Shown here: positions 1-6,694 of the stretch, one piece after another
How positions within the stretch are numbered: position 1 is the stretch's first letter
Layout: every line of letters starts with the position of its first letter
Source: a virus
Length of the DNA: 23,005 nucleotides
IMG/VR virus record: IMGVR_UViG_3300008517_000075
Span: 1-23,005 of that record
Reading direction: 5' to 3' (one strand)
Notes under the pieces: model-generated
Database searches by the model: none
Told to the model about the DNA's origin: nothing
The model's input: only the letters and a program-made list of their open reading frames with translations
Program-made: the position numbers and the translations under genes

Positions 1-726
1 ATGCCGAAGAACAATATGTATTCTCAATCGGTCTTTCAGTGGAATCCGTTTGTAGGCTGCCAGTTTGACTGCATTTACTGTCGCAGGTCTTTTCAGGCAC
101 AGCTAAAACGCCAAAAGCATAGATGTCTAAAATGTTACAATTACGAGCCGCACGAACACCCTGAAAGATTAGACCAACACCTGCCGCCAACGAGATTCGG
201 CCAGTTTATTTTCACTTGTGCGAATGGGGACATTTCATTCTGTTCGACAGAATATCTTGAGAGTATTGTTGAGGTAATAAGAAATTGGCCTAACAGAACT
301 TTCCTAATACAGTCGAAGAATCCTAAGACTTTTGAGCGTATTGAATGGCCGAAGAATGTGATTTTGGGGACGACGATAGAAAGCGACAGAGATACAACAG
401 GAATATCAAAAGCCCCTTCAATCCACAACAGAACCAGCGATTTTTTGCGGGTTAAACATCTTTGCAAAATGGTAACTGTTGAACCAGTAATGGATTTTAA
501 CTTAAACATTTTACTTGGTTGGATATATCACATTAACCCTTGTATGGTTTGGCTCGACCTCGATACAATAAAACTTTGTGAGCAATCTGGCTTCGCCCTG
601 AAAGAAAGACTAAAGCGGAAACTTACGCAGCAATCGTTCTGGCGGACCATTTATTATAAAAAGTATCCCAACGTCTCGAAAATTGAATATGAGGATGTTC
701 TGGTCTTTGAAAAGAGGGCTGTTTGA
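1..726 (+). CDS. Radical-SAM-like phage protein (DUF5131 / Gp37-Gp68 type)
   Basis: A 241-aa protein. Near the N-terminus it reads WNPFVGC (residues 14-20) and carries a CX3CX2C cluster (C20, C24, C27), the spacing that holds the 4Fe-4S cluster of radical SAM enzymes. Blocks further on (FIFTCANGD, FLIQSKNPKTF, VILGTTIES, VTVEPVMDF) follow the order of the DUF5131 / phage Gp37-Gp68 family, where a WNP-x-x-GC-x-x-x-C-x-x-C start is followed by a GD motif, a QxxTKRP-like block and a xxEP block. A second CxxC at C42/C45 could bind zinc or an auxiliary cluster. No substrate is known for the family as far as I recall, so none is given. The ATG lies exactly at the window edge, so an upstream start cannot be excluded. 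It is followed immediately by a 45-aa membrane peptide. Family call fairly sure; catalytic role inferred. Confidence 0.72.
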   Translation: MPKNNMYSQSVFQWNPFVGCQFDCIYCRRSFQAQLKRQKHRCLKCYNYEPHEHPERLDQHLPPTRFGQFIFTCANGDISFCSTEYLESIVEVIRNWPNRTFLIQSKNPKTFERIEWPKNVILGTTIESDRDTTGISKAPSIHNRTSDFLRVKHLCKMVTVEPVMDFNLNILLGWIYHINPCMVWLDLDTIKLCEQSGFALKERLKRKLTQQSFWRTIYYKKYPNVSKIEYEDVLVFEKRAV

Positions 727-864
727 ATGACTTGTTTGAACATCATCGCCGTTATCGTTTTGGGGTTTATACTTTGGTATCGTTTTTTGCTGAAAAGAAA
801 ACGGTTTCGGTGGGTCAAGTATTCAAAGTGCGGCGATGTCATTTTGAGATTACAAAAGGTATAG
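727..864 (+). CDS. Small single-pass membrane peptide (45 aa)
   Basis: The ATG follows directly after the TGA stop of the radical-SAM-like gene. GAGGG at 714-718 is a good ribosome-binding site eight bases upstream. The peptide has a hydrophobic stretch at about residues 4-22 (LNIIAVIVLGFILWYRFLL), then KRKR and a basic tail, so it should be an inner-membrane protein with a cytoplasmic basic C-terminus. I do not recognise a family. The competing reading frame beginning with TTG at 723 gives a charged 64-aa product with a poorer start. Too small for functional assignment; a holin accessory or exclusion peptide would be guesses. Confidence 0.5.
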   Translation: MTCLNIIAVIVLGFILWYRFLLKRKRFRWVKYSKCGDVILRLQKV

Positions 865-904
865 GCAGTTCCCGTTTTGAAAGGGATAGAAAGGACTTTA
901 TAAC

Positions 905-1168
905 GTGCCAGCCTTAAAGGTACATTCCAAGACGACCTATTATTTTTACGGCTCTGATTTACGTACTGCTCGCGGGCAGGGAGGGTTGCTGCAGAAGCAG
1001 CTCGCCGGGCGACTTACGAAGGCTGGATGTCCAAGACCTATATCACAGGAGGAGTGGAATCAGCAGACAATCAGCCATTTGGAGAATACTAATATCCCTC
1101 ATGCTATCACGCCTGAGCAAATTAAGGCGTTCAATCGAGCATTGGATACCACTGATACACTGGACTAA
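905..1168 (+). CDS. Cro/CI-like (XRE) helix-turn-helix protein
   Basis: An 87-aa protein with the typical spacing of an XRE-type DNA-binding domain: LRTAR helix 1 (about residues 19-23), QKQLAGRLTKAG helix 2 (30-41), then WNQQTISHLENT recognition helix (51-62), followed by a final helix around ITPEQIKAFNRAL. TISHLENT matches the TISRIENG signature of this family closely. The start is GTG with AAGGA at 891-895 nine bases upstream. The loop between helices 2 and 3 is longer than usual (CPRPISQEE). An intrinsic terminator overlaps its stop codon, so it probably ends a transcript. A phage regulator is the natural reading; target operators are not visible here. Confidence 0.68.
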   Translation: MPALKVHSKTTYYFYGSDLRTARGQGGLLQKQLAGRLTKAGCPRPISQEEWNQQTISHLENTNIPHAITPEQIKAFNRALDTTDTLD

Positions 1169-1193
1169 TACAAACCCCAGTGTGTTTTTTTTT
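1156..1193 (+). terminator. Intrinsic terminator after the HTH gene
   Basis: A perfect 7-bp stem pairs ACACTGG (1157-1163) with CCAGTGT (1177-1183), with a possible extra G-U pair at 1156/1184 and a 13-base loop. It is followed by nine uninterrupted T (1185-1193). The stop codon of the HTH gene lies inside the loop. This separates the 1-1168 block from the terminase operon. Confidence 0.82.
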
Positions 1194-1231
1194 AGTTGAC
1201 TTATCTTGCAATCACTCCGAAAACATATTTA

Positions 1232-1795
1232 GTGGCAAAGCAGAAGAAAAAGTCAACACACAAAACAAAACGTAAGCTCTCACGCAAAAAGGGTCTAAAT
1301 AAACCCCAGCACGAGGAGTTCTGCCGACAGTTTGTTATTGATAACAATGGCACAAAGGCTGCGGAAAGGGCTAAGTACAGCAAAAAAACAGCAGCACAAC
1401 AGGCTTCTCGACTGTTAAGTAGTGTTAAGATTCAGGACAGAATAGCGGGATTAAAGCAGAAATTGCAAAAATCTACTCATATTAGTGCTGAAAGAGTTGT
1501 TGAAGAGTTTGCTCACCTTGCTCTTGTTGACCCTGCGGAGGCTTTTGATAAGAACGGGTATTTGCTTGATGTTACATCAATGCCAAGGAATTTAAGGGCT
1601 GCGATATCAAGTATTGATATAGTCACAGAGACATCTGGCCGGGGGGAAAATAAGACAACGGAGTATGTTAAGAAAATTCGTTTCTGGGACAAAAACAAAG
1701 CTCTTGAAAATCTCGGCAAGCATTTAGGAATCTACACTGAGGACAACAAACAGAAAGCGGAGAGCTTGGCTGCATTCCTAAAGGGGGTTGATTAG
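1232..1795 (+). CDS. terS: Terminase small subunit (Terminase_2-like)
   Basis: A 187-aa protein from the GTG at 1232; an in-frame TTG at 1196 would add twelve residues, and neither start has a convincing ribosome-binding site. I prefer GTG because TTG sits three bases from the terminator T-run. The N-terminus is very basic. The segment LNKPQHEEFCRQFVIDNNGTKAAERAKYSKKTAAQQASRLLS is the helix-turn-helix DNA-binding part of Terminase_2 proteins (LTPKQ-x-x-F-V-x-E-Y ... NATQAAIRAGYS ... ASRLL pattern). The middle and C-terminal parts (LALVDPAEAFD ... KNKALENLGKHLGIY) match the oligomerisation half. The protein recognises packaging sites and regulates the large subunit. Its stop codon abuts the ATG of the large terminase. 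Confidence 0.88.
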   Translation: MAKQKKKSTHKTKRKLSRKKGLNKPQHEEFCRQFVIDNNGTKAAERAKYSKKTAAQQASRLLSSVKIQDRIAGLKQKLQKSTHISAERVVEEFAHLALVDPAEAFDKNGYLLDVTSMPRNLRAAISSIDIVTETSGRGENKTTEYVKKIRFWDKNKALENLGKHLGIYTEDNKQKAESLAAFLKGVD

Positions 1796-3328
1796 ATGGT
1801 AGCAGCGGTCACTGAACGAAAAACCAAGAAAGCAAGACAAAAGGCGTTCTACGCTAAATATAGGCCGGATCCGATAGGGTTTCAGGTAGATTGTTTGGAC
1901 GTTAATCCTGATTTTGTTTGGGATAAGATGATTGAAGTTGCAGATGCAGTTAAGAATTATCGTAAGGTTTGTGTTTATGCTGGGCACGGAGTTTCGAAAT
2001 CTTTTGAAATTGCAAGGTTGGCATTATGGTTTCTGTTTACACACAATCCTTCTACTGTAGTTACTACTGCTCCCTCCTTCGACCAAGTGGAAAAAGTTTT
2101 ATGGAAAGAGATAAATACTGCTCACGCCAATGCCAAAATACCTTTGGGCGGCGATATTACCAAAACCAAACTTGATATAGACCCGAAGCGTAAATGGTTT
2201 GCCTATGGCTTTGCTACCAAGCCAGATACAGTTACAGGCGAAGCTACTAAAGTTCAGGGTGCGCACAATGAGTATGTTTTAATAATTTTCGATGAAGCGG
2301 CGGCGATTCTTCCACAAATATGGAAGGCAACCGAATCCTTGATGAATCAGCCGAATTGTAAAATGGTGGTTATTGGGAATCCAACATCAGCCACAGGGAC
2401 ATTTGCAGGGCTTGAGAATGACCCAAGCTGGCATTTTATCAATATAAGCGTTAAGGATACGCCGAATTTCAAAGAGGGCTATCAAGTTATACCAGGCGTC
2501 TCTGGTAGAGAATACGAAGAAAGCGTCCGGCTTAAGTATGGGGAGGACAGCAACGAATATGGCATCCGCGTCTTAGGCCGCAAGCCGGAATTTACGGCGG
2601 GAACGTATCTCGGCCCGCAGCTTGCCCAGGCTGAAAAGGATGGTAGGGTTGGCGATGTAACCCACGACCCCGCGCTGCCAGTTTACACTTTTAGCGATAC
2701 AGGCGATATGTATGCCGCCTGGGGTTTTGTTCAATTCGCAGGTTCACAGATAAATATCATTGATTTCTTTTATGATTCGAAAGGGGTTGGCGTTCCTGGC
2801 TGGGCGGCAGAGAAACAGAAACGTAATTATAAATACGCCGGTGATTACACGTTGCCTGATATATTCCCTAAAGGTCCAAATCAAAAAGCTGGTATAACAG
2901 GCCAATACTCGATAGATGTAGCCAAGAATTTGGGCATAGATTTTATCAAGATAGAGCTACCAGGTAAGGCTGACCAGATTAGGGCTGCTCAGGACATAGT
3001 GGTTCACTGCCACTGGTCCAAAGAGGCCAAAGAGTGTTTTGATGGACTTTTGGACTGGTGTAAGCGAAAGAATGAAGCTTTGAGCACGCCGGAAAAGCCG
3101 GTTTATTTTGACGAACCGCTTAAAACTTGGGGCAGGCACGTTGGGGATATGTTCTGCGGACTTGCGGTGGCTTATAGGTATATGTCCATCGGTGGTTCTA
3201 TTCGAGGTCGTTTGACTCCAACCTTGCCGAATTTAGGCAAAACGACACAGAAGGGCGCATACGGTGGCGATATATTGCACAGAGGTCTTAAAATGCCTCG
3301 TGGCGTTAGTGTTAAGAATACGAGTTGA
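1796..3328 (+). CDS. terL: Terminase large subunit (packaging ATPase/nuclease)
   Basis: A 510-aa protein of normal length. The ATPase domain shows a Walker A loop AGHGVSKS (62-69), a Walker B VLIIFDE (161-167) with the catalytic glutamate E167, and a motif III GNPT (194-197). The C-terminal half carries an RNase H-like nuclease start at FSDTGD (299-304) and a late HVGD (around residue 447), where the last metal-binding acidic residue is expected. Walker A has Ser where the related GHGIGKS loop has Gly before Lys. The protein drives DNA into the procapsid through the portal and cuts the concatemer. It starts one base after the terS stop and is followed after 14 bases by a small gene with a strong ribosome-binding site. 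Confidence 0.95.
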   Translation: MVAAVTERKTKKARQKAFYAKYRPDPIGFQVDCLDVNPDFVWDKMIEVADAVKNYRKVCVYAGHGVSKSFEIARLALWFLFTHNPSTVVTTAPSFDQVEKVLWKEINTAHANAKIPLGGDITKTKLDIDPKRKWFAYGFATKPDTVTGEATKVQGAHNEYVLIIFDEAAAILPQIWKATESLMNQPNCKMVVIGNPTSATGTFAGLENDPSWHFINISVKDTPNFKEGYQVIPGVSGREYEESVRLKYGEDSNEYGIRVLGRKPEFTAGTYLGPQLAQAEKDGRVGDVTHDPALPVYTFSDTGDMYAAWGFVQFAGSQINIIDFFYDSKGVGVPGWAAEKQKRNYKYAGDYTLPDIFPKGPNQKAGITGQYSIDVAKNLGIDFIKIELPGKADQIRAAQDIVVHCHWSKEAKECFDGLLDWCKRKNEALSTPEKPVYFDEPLKTWGRHVGDMFCGLAVAYRYMSIGGSIRGRLTPTLPNLGKTTQKGAYGGDILHRGLKMPRGVSVKNTS

Positions 3329-3342
3329 TAGGAGGTATATAA

Positions 3343-3573
3343 ATGGGCGGTAGTGGTGGTAGTGACTATACTCCGGTTCCAGTTTATGAGCCGGAACCCG
3401 TTGTGGTTCAACCTACGCAAAAATCGGCAACGGCTCAACCGGTAATCCAGCTTATGAGTGAAGCTGAGGAAAAAAACAAGAAATTTGCTGCGGCGTTATT
3501 AACGCAGGACTGGCTCAAGCCGCCTACTTTAGGGATACCAGGGATTCAGGGAAAGGATGTGTTGGGACTATAA
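3343..3573 (+). CDS. Small protein between terminase and portal (76 aa)
   Basis: A near-consensus ribosome-binding site GGAGG (3331-3335) lies seven bases before the ATG, so this is clearly a translated gene. The product begins with Gly/Ser repeats (GGSGGSD), continues with a Pro/Val/Glu-rich low-complexity stretch (residues 9-25), then a helical EAEEKNKKFAAALLTQDWLK part and a C-terminal PPTLGIPGIQGKDVLGL tail. I do not recognise a family. Small genes at this position are common in podoviruses and may assist packaging or head completion; no function is claimed. Its stop is immediately followed by the portal ATG. Confidence 0.75.
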   Translation: MGGSGGSDYTPVPVYEPEPVVVQPTQKSATAQPVIQLMSEAEEKNKKFAAALLTQDWLKPPTLGIPGIQGKDVLGL

Positions 3574-5361
3574 ATGCTCTGGTCAGATAAAACATTATAT
3601 GAGCGAGTAATTGACAGGCTCACTGAGCGCAAGGAGGTCTACAATCGACACAAAGCCGACAGGTCGCTGATTGCCCAGTATTTCCGGCTTGACCTTGCTA
3701 TTGAGGTTGACGAGGAGACAAACAGCTTAATTCTCGGACACGATATTTATGAGGGGACTGCGCCTTGGGCTGCAAGGGTGATGGCTACCGGCTTCCAAGG
3801 CAAGCTTATGAGTAAGGCCATTGCTTGGCTGCTTTACAAGATGGGCAGCTTGGACTTGCGAGGGATAGATGAATTGGATATCTGGTGTCAGGACATTAAA
3901 GAGTATATGGCCGACGTGTATCAAAGAGGTAATTTCTATGATGTTCAGCCCAATTTTACTTTAGATGGCGTGACGATAGGCAGCCCCGTTATGTTCGCTG
4001 AGGAGGATTTGACTACCGAACGGCAAATGTGGCTTCCGACTCATTATAAACAAGTTTATGTATTCTATGACCGTTACAATCAGCCAGAAGGCGTGATAGT
4101 TGAGGATGGCACTTGGACGGGCAAGCAGCTCGATGACAGTTTCTGCAAAGCCCGCGGTCTTGAGGGCAGGCAAGAGGAGCGAGAAAAAATATTCACAAAG
4201 GATTTGGCGGACAATCTCAAACAGGGTAAATTCGGGGAAAAATACAAGGTATATCGAGCCGTCTTTAAGGCAACGGACGATATTTGGGAAGGCAAAGATT
4301 TTGAAAAGCCAGTGGGAAATCCCTTGTGGATTAGCGTCTATTTTCAAGAAGGTTGTGAAAAAAACAAACAAAACGAGCCACTTGCGAAAGAGCCTTACTG
4401 GGTAAGGCCGTTTGTGGTTTGGGATTACAATAAAAAGCCTTGGTATGCCACAAGTTCCACTCCTGCTTATGAGGCATATCACGATGTGGTAACGCAGCAG
4501 CAGGTTCATAAAAACTACATTGAGGGCGTTCAAAGGAGGACTCGTAAACCTACTATTTATCTTGATACACAGGAGGGAAAGTTAGATTTGGGGGCTGGTG
4601 GATTGATGTCTGTTTCGCCGCAGGAATACGACAGGCCACCGAAGCCTATTGATGGCGAAGCGACTGAAATCAATTTGGATGCAGACTTATCTGATAAATT
4701 GGCTAAGGCATGCGAACGGCATTTTCACTTAGACCAGCTTCTTGTCTTTATGCGCAGGATGGAGAGGCGGCAAAGCCCCTTGACGGCGACAGAAACTATA
4801 AAACTGGAAGCTGAAAGCGTCTCGTTCCTGAGTCCTTTTATTGAGAGTCACAGTCGTTATTTGGCTGATTGCGACGAGATAGCAATGGGAATTGAGGTTC
4901 TCGCAGGACGTGGACCGTTTGCACCTGATATAATGGCGAATATAACGGATATAGTTATGCAAAACGCCAAGGGACCGAGAACATCCATAAGAGTAGTTCC
5001 TGAATTTATTGGCCCGCTTCATAAGGCGCAGAAGTTAAGTCAAGCGATAGAGCCGATAACGACTGGAACAGCGATAGTTGCACAAATAGCGAAAAATATA
5101 GGCGACCAAGACTTGGCCAGAACGATGATTAGGGGCTACAAGACCGCTGACAAAGCGTTAGAGGCGGTGAATTTTCCCCCAGACTGCATCGAGACGGAAG
5201 AGGACTACAATGCAACAAGAGAAGCATTGACGCAGGCTCGTATAGAAATAGAGCAACAAAAATTGGCGATAGAGGCGGCGAAAGCGATACCTTCGACCCA
5301 ACGTAAAACTGAAAAAGGCAGTCCTATGGATATGCTGACAGGCGAGGGAGTGAAAGAATGA
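3574..5361 (+). CDS. Portal protein (head-to-tail connecting protein)
   Basis: A 595-aa protein resembling the podovirus head-tail connector family. Recognisable blocks are the N-terminal helical YERVIDRLTERKEVYNRHKAD region, the YEGTAPWAARVMATGFQGKLMS segment (typical D/E-G-T-A-x-x-A-x-x-x-x-A-x-G-x-x-G-x-L), a central beta-rich part ending in WDYNKKPWYATSSTPAYEA, and SPLTATETIKLEAESVSFLSP, the very typical TATE block of portals in this family. A charged helical C-terminus (about 540-595) would form the barrel or crown. Twelve copies form the DNA gate at one vertex. The ATG directly follows the stop of the previous gene with only GGGA (3564-3567) upstream, suggesting coupled translation. Confidence 0.92.
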   Translation: MLWSDKTLYERVIDRLTERKEVYNRHKADRSLIAQYFRLDLAIEVDEETNSLILGHDIYEGTAPWAARVMATGFQGKLMSKAIAWLLYKMGSLDLRGIDELDIWCQDIKEYMADVYQRGNFYDVQPNFTLDGVTIGSPVMFAEEDLTTERQMWLPTHYKQVYVFYDRYNQPEGVIVEDGTWTGKQLDDSFCKARGLEGRQEEREKIFTKDLADNLKQGKFGEKYKVYRAVFKATDDIWEGKDFEKPVGNPLWISVYFQEGCEKNKQNEPLAKEPYWVRPFVVWDYNKKPWYATSSTPAYEAYHDVVTQQQVHKNYIEGVQRRTRKPTIYLDTQEGKLDLGAGGLMSVSPQEYDRPPKPIDGEATEINLDADLSDKLAKACERHFHLDQLLVFMRRMERRQSPLTATETIKLEAESVSFLSPFIESHSRYLADCDEIAMGIEVLAGRGPFAPDIMANITDIVMQNAKGPRTSIRVVPEFIGPLHKAQKLSQAIEPITTGTAIVAQIAKNIGDQDLARTMIRGYKTADKALEAVNFPPDCIETEEDYNATREALTQARIEIEQQKLAIEAAKAIPSTQRKTEKGSPMDMLTGEGVKE

Positions 5362-5367
5362 AATGAG

Positions 5368-5400
5368 ATGAAGGAGTTTCACAAAGGCAAGCTTCGCTAA
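5368..5400 (+). pseudogene. Possible 10-codon remnant of a small phage gene
   Basis: Seven bases after the portal stop an ATG opens a 10-codon frame, MKEFHKGKLR, then TAA. The peptide resembles the start of a small phage protein type that I remember as beginning MKEFxxGxL(H/R)SG and continuing with a Lys/Arg-rich helix; here it is cut off at once. It may be a decayed copy or chance. The rest of 5401-5419 is A-rich and holds nothing else. Confidence 0.15.
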
Positions 5401-5419
5401 TTAAAAAAGAGAAAATAAC

Positions 5420-5563
5420 ATGCCAGTTCATAGAACAAAAGGTGGTGGTTATCAATGGGGTCGCCACGGAAAGATTTATTACGGTAAAGGCGCAAAGGCC
5501 AAAGCCGCAAGACAAGGCCGTGCTGCCAGAGTCAGCGGGTATAAAGGAAAGAGGCACAAATGA
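5420..5563 (+). CDS. Small basic phage protein (47 aa)
   Basis: A short frame starting ATG CCA GTT CAT. The product reads MPVHRTKGGGYQWGRHGK, then IYYGKGAKAKAARQGRAA and SGYKGKRHK. This pattern (K-G-G-x-x-W-G-x-x-G-K-x-Y, later A-x-x-Q-x-R-A and S-G-Y) is one I associate with a widespread family of very small phage proteins of unknown role found near portal and capsid genes. It is strongly basic, with hardly any acidic residues, so nucleic-acid binding is plausible but inferred. Its last codons overlap the next gene as ATGA. Confidence 0.7.
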   Translation: MPVHRTKGGGYQWGRHGKIYYGKGAKAKAARQGRAARVSGYKGKRHK

Positions 5564-5931
5564 GAAAGATTGAATTGTTAATTGTCGTTGTGGTTTTGGG
5601 ATTGTTAGCGTTCTTGTTCTGTGGTTGCAATGAGTCGCAAAAGACGGACAAGTCGTTCCGTGTGGCTACAAAAAACCCACAAATACAGGCCGAATGGAAC
5701 GCTTTTAAGCAAGTGATTGGCAACAGGGATGATGAGTTAGCTGTTCTGGCCTTTAACCTATGGCGTGTGGACAGAGCGAAAGCGCCTTTGAGCGCGGTGT
5801 ATAAGCAAGTGCCTGACTCGAACGACCCTAACAAGTTGATAATCGTTAATCGGATAGATGAGATTGAGAAACGGCTGGCAGTATTAGAGAAATCAGAGGA
5901 ATATGATTTGGTAAGTGGATTAAAAAGATGA
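5560..5931 (+). CDS. Probable exported lipoprotein or membrane-anchored protein (123 aa)
   Basis: The N-terminus MRKIELLIVVVVLGLLAFLFCGC is a signal-peptide-like hydrophobic helix ending in a cysteine pair; C23 after G22 could be the lipidated residue, though the -3 and -2 positions (Phe, Cys) deviate from the usual lipobox. The rest is soluble and helical (EWNAFKQVIGNRDDELAVLAFNLWRVDRAK; IVNRIDEIEKRLAVLE is a short coiled coil). It begins within the stop of the 47-aa gene and ends overlapping the next tiny gene. I do not recognise a family. A cell-envelope protein in the middle of a capsid gene cluster is odd; superinfection exclusion or adsorption control are possibilities, not conclusions. 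Confidence 0.68.
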   Translation: MRKIELLIVVVVLGLLAFLFCGCNESQKTDKSFRVATKNPQIQAEWNAFKQVIGNRDDELAVLAFNLWRVDRAKAPLSAVYKQVPDSNDPNKLIIVNRIDEIEKRLAVLEKSEEYDLVSGLKR

Positions 5932-5987
5932 GTAGCAAGCAGAAGGCGAAAGCATATTCAAAGGTTCGGAGAAAAAGGCATAAATAA
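5928..5987 (+). CDS. Tiny basic peptide (19 aa)
   Basis: An ATGA overlap with the preceding gene opens a 19-codon frame encoding MSSKQKAKAYSKVRRKRHK, with ten Lys/Arg and no acidic residue. Its end, RRKRHK, echoes the KGKRHK end of the 47-aa protein just upstream, at protein and at DNA level (GAAAxAGGCAxAAATxA). Position, overlap and composition argue that it is translated, but at this length certainty is impossible. Confidence 0.4.
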   Translation: MSSKQKAKAYSKVRRKRHK

Positions 5988-6001
5988 TTGGAGAGACAAA
6001 A

Positions 6002-6112
6002 ATGGCAAAAGGCGTTCCAAAAAGAGATGGTTCCGGTCGAGGACGCAGGGCTAATCGTGGTCGAGGCGGCTGTAAAGTAACACGAAGGAGCGGAAGAGGA
6101 AGAAGGCGTTAA
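6002..6112 (+). CDS. Arg/Gly-rich peptide (36 aa)
   Basis: GGAGAG (5990-5995) six bases before the ATG is a good ribosome-binding site. The product is about 40 percent Arg with RGR/GRGR repeats (RDGSGRGRRANRGRGGC, then RSGRGRRR), and has a single Cys at residue 24. I recall similar very short RDGSG...RGRGGC peptides in environmental phages, without known function. RGG-like composition suggests RNA or DNA binding. The stop overlaps the next start as TAATG. Confidence 0.6.
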   Translation: MAKGVPKRDGSGRGRRANRGRGGCKVTRRSGRGRRR

Positions 6113-6396
6113 TGACTGAGCAGAAAACACAATCCGAGATATTGAAAGCTGTGGTGAAAAAAGGCTATGAGCAAGCGGGAATTGAGTTTCTTGCTTACAG
6201 ATTATCACGGCTTATAAAGCGGATTGATAATGAGGCCGATAAGGTTTTGTTTAACGAAATAGCGGGCGAAATACACTTACTCATCGGAAATAATACGAAT
6301 TTATTTTTAAGAAATATAGCAGAAACAATCTTACAAATAGCGTCAGTGGGAATGCAGGAGAAAGAAAATGGCAAGGAAAAAGAGTTCAAAAGGTAA
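6112..6396 (+). CDS. Hypothetical helical protein (94 aa)
   Basis: Starts in a TAATG overlap, with AGAAGG inside the upstream gene as ribosome-binding site. The product is all-helical in appearance (ILKAVVKKGYEQAGIEFLAYRLSRLIKRIDNEADKVLFNEIAGEIHLLIG), with amphipathic helices and no clear membrane span. It ends in a charged tail that overlaps the next gene by 29 bases in another frame. No family recognised. Confidence 0.65.
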   Translation: MTEQKTQSEILKAVVKKGYEQAGIEFLAYRLSRLIKRIDNEADKVLFNEIAGEIHLLIGNNTNLFLRNIAETILQIASVGMQEKENGKEKEFKR

Positions 6397-6691
6397 GAAA
6401 AAAACCCAAGCACCGCCACAGGCAGAAAAAACGAAAGCAACAGTAAAGGAGTCGGTGGAAGAGAAGCGACCAGTGAAGCTGCCCAACCCTGTAGAGGTAG
6501 AGTTTGAATCTATGCTCGATGTTGGCAGGTCTGGGCACGTCAACCGAGCAAACTATGACGATAGCAATCTTCATAAATTCATACTACAGAACAATCTCCA
6601 CGGTAAGGTTATCCGAGTTGTTGCGGATACTTCAATGACCCCCGTAAATGGAAACTTGATAACGAAATACACTATTTACAGAAAGGATTAA
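6368..6691 (+). CDS. Hypothetical protein with Lys-rich N-terminus (107 aa)
   Basis: AGGAGA at 6357-6362 supports the ATG at 6368. Residues 1-40 are low-complexity and Lys/Ala/Pro-rich (MARKKSSKGKKKTQAPPQ), probably disordered and nucleic-acid binding. Residues 41-107 look like a small folded beta-rich domain (VEVEFESMLDVG ... GKVIRVVADTSMTPVNGNLITKYTIYRKD). No family recognised. It precedes the scaffold gene by three bases. Confidence 0.65.
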   Translation: MARKKSSKGKKKTQAPPQAEKTKATVKESVEEKRPVKLPNPVEVEFESMLDVGRSGHVNRANYDDSNLHKFILQNNLHGKVIRVVADTSMTPVNGNLITKYTIYRKD

Positions 6692-6694
6692 ACT

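Noticed and set aside
723-917. 64-aa frame starting with TTG at 723
   Set aside because: Start only four bases from the GAGGG site, charged product without pattern, and runs into the HTH gene; the ATG frame at 727 has better spacing and a coherent membrane helix.
1196-1229. Promoter-like TTGACT followed by CATATT
   Set aside because: The spacer is 22 bases, too long for a sigma-70 promoter, and no other -10 is found at 16-18 bases.
1196-1231. TTG start at 1196 for the small terminase
   Set aside because: It lies three bases after the terminator T-run and has no ribosome-binding site; GTG at 1232 preferred, though this also lacks a clear site, so the choice is uncertain.
4100-4405. 101-codon + strand frame inside the portal gene
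   Set aside because: An overlapping frame in a well-supported gene, with no start signal and a product without family features.
3961-4533. 190-codon minus-strand frame opposite the portal gene
   Set aside because: The portal frame is certain here; the reverse product has no recognisable domain and no ribosome-binding site.
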